Source of the DNA: Sweltsa coloradensis
Lineage: Eukaryota > Arthropoda > Insecta > Plecoptera > Chloroperlidae
Assembly: GCA_024449915.1 (NCBI GenBank)
Contig: JAMZAV010001056.1
Coordinates: 372,001-436,000 of the forward strand
Length of the DNA stretch: 64,000 nucleotides
Direction of reading: 5' to 3'
Below are positions 57,958 to 64,000 of the stretch, in pieces; positions within the stretch are counted from its first letter, which is position 1; the number at the start of each line of letters is the position of its first letter. Position numbers and translations under genes: made by a program. The notes below the pieces were generated by a model. The model ran no database searches and was not told where the DNA came from. It worked only from the letters and a program-made list of their open reading frames with translations.

Positions 57958-58021
57958 TTATTTTATTTATTTACGTCCATCCTATAAAGTTAAAAAAACT
58001 TATTTACAAAGGAGGACAACA
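57958..58021 (-). repeat. Retroelement tail repeat, minus-strand copy
   Basis: TTATTTATTTACGTCCATCC, then a decayed hairpin and ACAAAGGAGGACAAC. Fits the same consensus as 41424-41497 and 46863-46945. Confidence 0.7.
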
Positions 58022-59070
58022 AATACTCAAATCTACATCAACGGATCATTTATAAAGACTTTACAAAATGTACATCCTCGAAATTATATTTTCAGTCGTT
58101 CATGAAATCTGTGTACTACGGTGCACTTATATAAATCATCAGAATCATAATGTTATAATGGGCAACGTAGGTACTCTAGAAGCGGGAAGTGGAACATGCT
58201 AAGCTCTGCAAATAAATGAAATGCATAACTGTGTGCACCGGTCCTGACATGCAGGCTGGGTGGAGCAGTGTAATAGCTCCCGTTGCAACAAGGTCTTGTC
58301 AAAGCAAGGTCCAATATATCTTATATACAGCACTTGCATAAGCAATCGTTTCCGCATTTTTTTGTTGAAATGATTGACGTTTGACGTGCTGTCACGACAA
58401 AATTGAACGAGTAAGTTGGCATTTTGCATCATAGGTCTTAATTTCTAAATTTTCAGTTGTGGTAGGCCTAAATAAAACTGTAATTGTGGTTAAAGCAATG
58501 AAAAATATCAATTATGCCAAGAGAAATTGCAATTTCATTTTCAGCGTGTTTTCTTAATAACTCGGTCATAAACGTGATTATGGTACCGTTTCATTTAAGC
58601 AATTTAATTAGTGGGATTTGCACGCGGTTTTCAGCCCGAAAAAGCAATCAAAACAATTAACACCGTTTTGTGCGAGGAAATTTATTCCGTAATGCAAATT
58701 TTACGTTTATCCATCTTGAGTTTTCAATAAGCACTTGTGGTTATTAATATTAATTATCTAATTAAATATTTATAATCGTATTTCCTATATAATTATACGG
58801 ACACTTTCTTTTCTATGTGCAAATCCAGCAAAAAGAATGATAACTGTTATTTTGTAAGTGTTTTTAATTGTTTTATTTACAGTTTACATATCGAAAGAAT
58901 AACTGTTTGCTTGAATCGCTAGAAAATGTTGACTACACACAATCACTTTCCGAACCTCCTTATAATAACCGGTAATTGTACCTGCCACCAGCATTATTTC
59001 AGAGATAAACACACCGACCGAATCAAGAAGATAATATATTATTACTTTTTACGCATTGCTCCCCTATAAA
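58022..59070. other. Intergenic, nothing recognised
   Basis: AT-rich sequence with no supported exon, RNA gene or repeat boundary. Confidence 0.5.
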
Positions 59071-59074
59071 CAAC

Positions 59075-59345
59075 ACTTTTATGTCTGTCTGTCCCTCCGT
59101 CCGTGCGTGCGCATGTCACGTATCTCGATAAAAACAGACCCCCCCCCCACCCCCCCCCCCCCATTCACATGCGTTTTTATGACCATTCCCTTCAACAAGG
59201 ATCATACGGAATGGTTTTGGTGACCCTTGGGGTCAGAGGGCCTTCACTACAATTTTTTGAAAAGGGAATTTTCCGAATTTGGCCCCTCCACCAAGGACTT
59301 CAAGCATGATAAGTTTTGATTTGTGATTTTCTTGACAATTCGTCG
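59075..59345 (+). repeat. Dispersed repeat with TGTCTG/C-run start
   Basis: Begins with TGTCTGTCTGTCCCTCCGTC and CACGTATCTCGATAAAAACAG, then a C run (59141-59162), then the GGTGACCCTTGGGGTCAGAG block shared with 54600-54800. It looks like a nonautonomous element copy; ends are not defined. Confidence 0.45.
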
Positions 59346-60780
59346 ATTAAATAACTTCCTCCCATATTTTGGGGGACGCCCGCGTTCCCGTCTTTCTAAA
59401 TCATCATAATAAGTAGTCCAACAGTAAGGTGCAGCTAATCGTGTGAGACTCGGTACGACCGCACGGAAATCACGGACGAAATCCCGCACTTCGGAAATCA
59501 GCTGAAAGTTTCCGAGAGTTCCAGGGATATCTCTCTTATTAATGCTACCAGAAGTTCTTATTACCTTGGGTTTAATTAGTAGCCATCAATAACGATTACT
59601 TGATACAAAAAGGTTCAAACATTGAATTACCTACTACACTTAGCTTGTTTTAAACGTTGCATATACTCAAATGCTGAAACTCTTGTTTAAGGGTCGAAAC
59701 CTCGGAATCTTCACATAATGTCAATTCAAATTCTAGTTAGAATGGCCTATTTTACAACTTGAATGGAAATCATAAATTTTTTAGGAATACTTTCATCGGT
59801 TAATGATTATGTCATTTTTAGCTAGTGTAAGGTATTTATTCCGCTTTAACCGTAGTCGGAAATAACAAATTAGAGATTCGCTTACATTAGTACGGTTACG
59901 CGTACTATGCCTCGTTCCTAATTATAACGTTGGTTTTTGTAATTTGTCAGTTAATTGATAAGTTTGTGATTTTAAAATCGAATGATTGTGTGAAATAGCA
60001 TTTTCATTATGGTTCAATAATAAGCTTTACAACACACTAAGAAACATTAAACCATATGGGTTATGATAATGACAACGGTAATGTAGAGAATTACATAGCT
60101 ACCGTTATTCATATCGCTGGTGTCATATCTATATGTCTGTACTCAGTAAGAAGATCGTACCTGCATGCAAAAAAGGTCAAATCGACTGTGAAATATACCT
60201 TAGCTACACCTTTTAAAGCTTGTTGTCAATCACGTTTTCATGAATAGCTCAAAATCTGCTTGGGAGTAGTTAAGGCCCTCTTGTTTAGTATAGGGCAGAA
60301 TAGCCCTCGGACATTCCCTTCACAACTGTCCAAATTCCAAATATCTAGTTAGACGGGGCGTGCATTGCACCCTGGGAAGGTTTCCTATGACAAAAAAAAA
60401 AAAAATAGTCATCTGGTAGCTTTATAATTTGTGCTTATAGATAGATACGTACATCCAACGGCAAGTCACCGAGCAGAGCAGAGCTATTCCAAACTGTTGA
60501 GATCTCCGGACATTAGTAAGGATGTTAACCGTGTATTATGAAACGGTGCGTTGCGCTAATTTAGGTTTAATAACCGTGTTTTGAAGTTTAGGCACAAGGT
60601 TAAATTTAAGTTTCCTTTGTAGGATGTAAGAAGATTGCGTGACTGATGTCGCATGGTGAAATACGCTAAGGTGCCCGTGACTGTCAATAAAATACCGGCT
60701 CACCTCACAACAGCAAAGTAAATATCACTTGAATAAGCAAACGTTTCTAGCCCCTTTTACGATATTGTCTCTGGTTAACA
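59346..60780. other. Intergenic, nothing recognised
   Basis: No gene or element was supported. A minus-strand 80-codon frame at 59247-59489 overlaps the repeat and has no domain. Confidence 0.45.
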
Positions 60781-60861
60781 CTTATTTATTTTATCTGGCA
60801 TTGATATCATTTATTTGTATTTTTATTATTTATTTTATTTTATTATTTATTTATATATAAC

Positions 60862-61110
60862 AAATTCGAGTATCAGGGATGATACTCATAGATTAAAAGA
60901 ATACATAATTTGACAACGTTCGGCATAAACAGTAAACTATGTTTTAATGAATCAGTATCAATATTTTGTTTGTTTGTTTGTTTATTTATGCATATTAAAT
61001 TCGAGTATCAGGGAATACATAATACATACATAATAAATAATAAGAATACATAATTTGACAACTTTCGGCAGAAGAGTAAATTATATTTTTACAAATCAAT
61101 ATCAATTGTT
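60862..61110. repeat. Tandem/direct duplication of about 100 bp
   Basis: AAATTCGAGTATCAGGG ... AAGAATACATAATTTGACAA ... CGGCA ... AATCAATATCA occurs at about 60862-60965 and again at about 60998-61110. The copies are separated by a GTTT microrepeat; small insertions distinguish them. Confidence 0.75.
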
Positions 61111-64000
61111 AATTGTGAAGTATGTATTGTTAAGTTTATTATTTTGTTTTGTTTTGTTATTTTATAGTTCTAAAAATTTAAGTAGACTAAACAGTTTGTT
61201 CAAAGCTTAGGAATAAATACAAATTGTAACTTAAACGTTTGGCTGCCTTATTGGGCACGCTCGTGATGAGCATTCTCCAAAGCCAGAATCTCCCGTTCTT
61301 TGTAACGATACGTCATTGTTTGTCTCTAAGAGAATGTGTTGAGTTTCATAGTTGAGTGTTGATATCAATGCACTGAGGATAAAAAATTGTATATTTGACA
61401 GTAAGATCTTCCGTAGAAAGTTAAAGTTGATAGAAGATCAAGTGAAGAAAGCCTCGATCAATATGTAATCAAATTTATTTCGAATACTTTAATACAATGA
61501 ATATTAAATAATAAAAATAATATTTAAAAAAACATAATAGTAAGAAAGTAGGGCTATTTATTACGAAATGAAAATAAGTTTTAATTATAAATTTGTGAGG
61601 GTTAGGGAAATTTCGTTTTCTCTAGTAGTTTCTAAGGTAGTAGTTTCTAAGGTCGACATAAATCAAGGTGATCAAACTATGTTTTTTTTTCATTTGAAAT
61701 CATTATTGAATCTTAGATTGTGGTCTTTGTCAATCATTTGCACATTTAGCTTAGCTATTTCAATGTCAGTACAGCAAGCTTCCGGCGGTTTCACCGCTTC
61801 GTTGATGACTTGAGATCTTTGCACACTTCACAACTTCACAAATCACAGAGAACAGTCACATCATTGCACGACTTGTATCGAGAGAAAACGAACTTTTTCG
61901 TGATTTATGCCTAAGAAAACGGCTGCAATCAAAACGTGTATCATTCACCTTAGGTCAAAACAAGAACAATAACGACAGAAAATTCCTATTTCACTATATT
62001 ACGTTATTCAATAAAGTATATAACTTTGAAACTTCGTGCATTGCACACAATAGATTATAGTTACTTGATATTGTGGCTCTTTTGTTTTTAAAAGTTGAGG
62101 TAAATTTGATTTGAATTGACATTTATGATCTGGGGTTAAACTCCAAAATAATTCTGGATACAATTCTTGTTTCTACCACATCTCACAATTTTTAACATCA
62201 CATCTTACCGCCCTATATCTCTATATAATATTATCATATGTGTAACATGTTATATTATATTTTAATCCTTTACTGTAATACCACTAGCTGACATTAGAAA
62301 GAAATGGTTCAACCCATATTGACATTATATTGTCATGGAGTTGTAAATAGTCTTTTGTCATTCCCTTTCTTACGTCTTTGCGTATATCAAGTCTCACGAT
62401 AAAAACCGACTACGACCTTCGATTGCCATAAAGTATTTTTGTTGCCATTAACCTTCAACGAAAAATTTTGTTAGCCAATTAGGGGAGATATCTTTTCTTT
62501 AATTGTAATTTTTGTGATTTCGGCAACTTTACTAGGAGATTTTAATTTTTCAAAAGATATATATGTTTCTTCGACAAACAGAATTATTTAGTAGCATCTC
62601 CCCCTTTTTGGGTACTCGTTGCTTGTTTTGAAATAACATTATACCTAAACGCTTATCCCTTGTGAGTGGAATGATGAATTCATTAGCATTAAATTACTTT
62701 CATTTCTCGTAAACAGTTCATTTTATCCGTGTCTCCACATTCACATAAATTAAAGCAGCTGTCACCCTTCTCTAGGTCATCACTACTGGTGTTGTCCATT
62801 ATTAGTTTATTATCAACTAAACGAATGCAGTTCGACTTTCAAATGTACTCGAGAATGTTGATTTCTCTCGGTCTTGCCATATATTTCATGGCTAACTAAT
62901 TGCTCTACGGTGAATATGTGACTATTGTTTCGTGTGGCCAACACCCAGCGGAACCAGAAAAGAAAGATTTCTCGATGAACCCATGCACTCTCTGCTCTCG
63001 AATTTTATTGCTTGTTGTTTAGAAATCAGTTTATGTATAGCCTCTAACCTCTCATCTCACCACTCACATCACCTCGTCCAACTTTTTCTGGAATTCTTGC
63101 ATTCTAAGATCTAATGGCAGAATCAAAATATTTTCGTTAGATTGTGCTTGTGCCAGATTTACATCCGGACATTCAAGTGATCAACATATTTGGCGGGATA
63201 CGAACCCATGACCCTCTAAATCAAGTTCTAAAACGTTTCACATCCTCCCTTGATGAGGCGCATCTTCTACTAATAACCTCTAACTCTAACACCATGTTGA
63301 CGAACTACGAGACTAAATTTCAAACTGAATGATTGTGCTGCAAAATGTAAAAGTAAAGCATCAGTTGATCTTACAAACGACAAGAACTATGGATTCTGTT
63401 AGATGAGTGACTGATTCACTGATCTTGCAATATGCAGGCACCCCAGAACCAAAGCGTAAGGCAATTACATTTAACCTTAGACATAAGAATTAATTCTTAG
63501 GTGTTTCCTTCTTAGAATAACCTACTTCAAAGAGTAAACAAAAAATTACATTTCAACAAGACTTTCAATTTCCTGTTAATATAAACAAGTACTAACTTTT
63601 CTCCAAATAGGGATGACGACGCAAGGTTATTTCCATAAACGCTTATATGATTGGATGCATTAAACTACTTTGCCATGACCTTGGAACTCGGCGCTTCCAG
63701 TGCCAAAAGTTGACAATTATAATTCCTAACCTCTGCCGATGATTTGTAGGTCTTCAAGTACACACGAACGGGTTATTTCTTTCTCACATCACGAACGAAA
63801 GAGAAAACACGCTTAGAATTGTGTACAGTACACAACAAATCTCTATGATCTCAACTAGGGCTCGCAAACAGTGAAAATAAGATAATTAATAGAACTTCAA
63901 AGAATCGATTTTTGTATTTTTAATGATTACATTTATGTTTTAGATTTAGATTTAGATTAAGACTCGCAGATATGTTATGAGGATTATTTAAGAGGCAATG
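61111..64000. other. Right-edge intergenic stretch
   Basis: AT-rich, no supported gene. GTAGTTTCTAAGG is tandemly repeated near 61626-61652. On the minus strand near 63190-63215, GGTCATGGGTTCGTATCCCG is a tRNA-like B-box/T-arm, with no clear A box, probably a SINE remnant. Confidence 0.45.

Overview
The window is animal nuclear DNA: introns with GT-AG splice sites, tRNA- and 5S-derived SINE sequences, non-LTR retrotransposon remnants and many short inverted-repeat elements. The two genes point to an arthropod, most likely an insect with a large, repeat-rich genome. One is a Gcn5/PCAF acetyltransferase. The other is a secreted, threonine- and arginine-rich, mucin-like matrix protein with a Tyr/Asp-rich patch. 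The species cannot be named from the sequence. The left 15 kb is also crowded with the palindrome TAGGCCTA, which is far rarer in the rest.

Layout. Positions 614-6510 (minus strand) hold the first three coding exons of a Gcn5/KAT2 homologue: start codon, zinc-ligand-rich segment and most of the PCAF N-terminal domain. The catalytic and bromodomain exons lie beyond the left edge. A noncoding first exon may sit at about 14.5-14.6 kb. Its introns and upstream region (1-15 kb) are full of DNA elements. Four of these (4920-6283, 7537-8842, 11289-13301, 20727-21303) share one plan: short terminal inverted repeats, target-site duplications and many internal copies of one roughly 12-16-base word, different in each family. 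A 5.07-kb element (14936-20007) with related ends carries scrambled, homopolymer-rich repeats that look partly like poor consensus sequence.

Positions 23477-41666 (minus strand) hold a complete 14-coding-exon gene. I assembled it from splice sites and reading phase; every junction keeps frame and the total is 3237 nt (1078 residues plus stop). It encodes a secreted, nearly cysteine-free protein built from Arg-Gly and Thr/Pro/Glu-rich modules. Several modules join through split arginine codons, which suggests exon duplication. Its introns hold a hAT-like MITE, tRNA-derived SINEs, a tandem duplication and a LINE fragment with a 13-bp target duplication.

Positions 41.7-64 kb contain no protein gene I can support. 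They hold LINE 3' tails, (TAAA)n microsatellites, a MITE, a 5S-rRNA-derived SINE (about 47.6-48.0 kb), a long hairpin at 57.4 kb and a GC-richer stretch at 52.2-52.7 kb that could be a promoter and 5' exon on the plus strand. No CRISPR arrays, operons or functional RNA genes were recognised. The two genes show no evident functional link.
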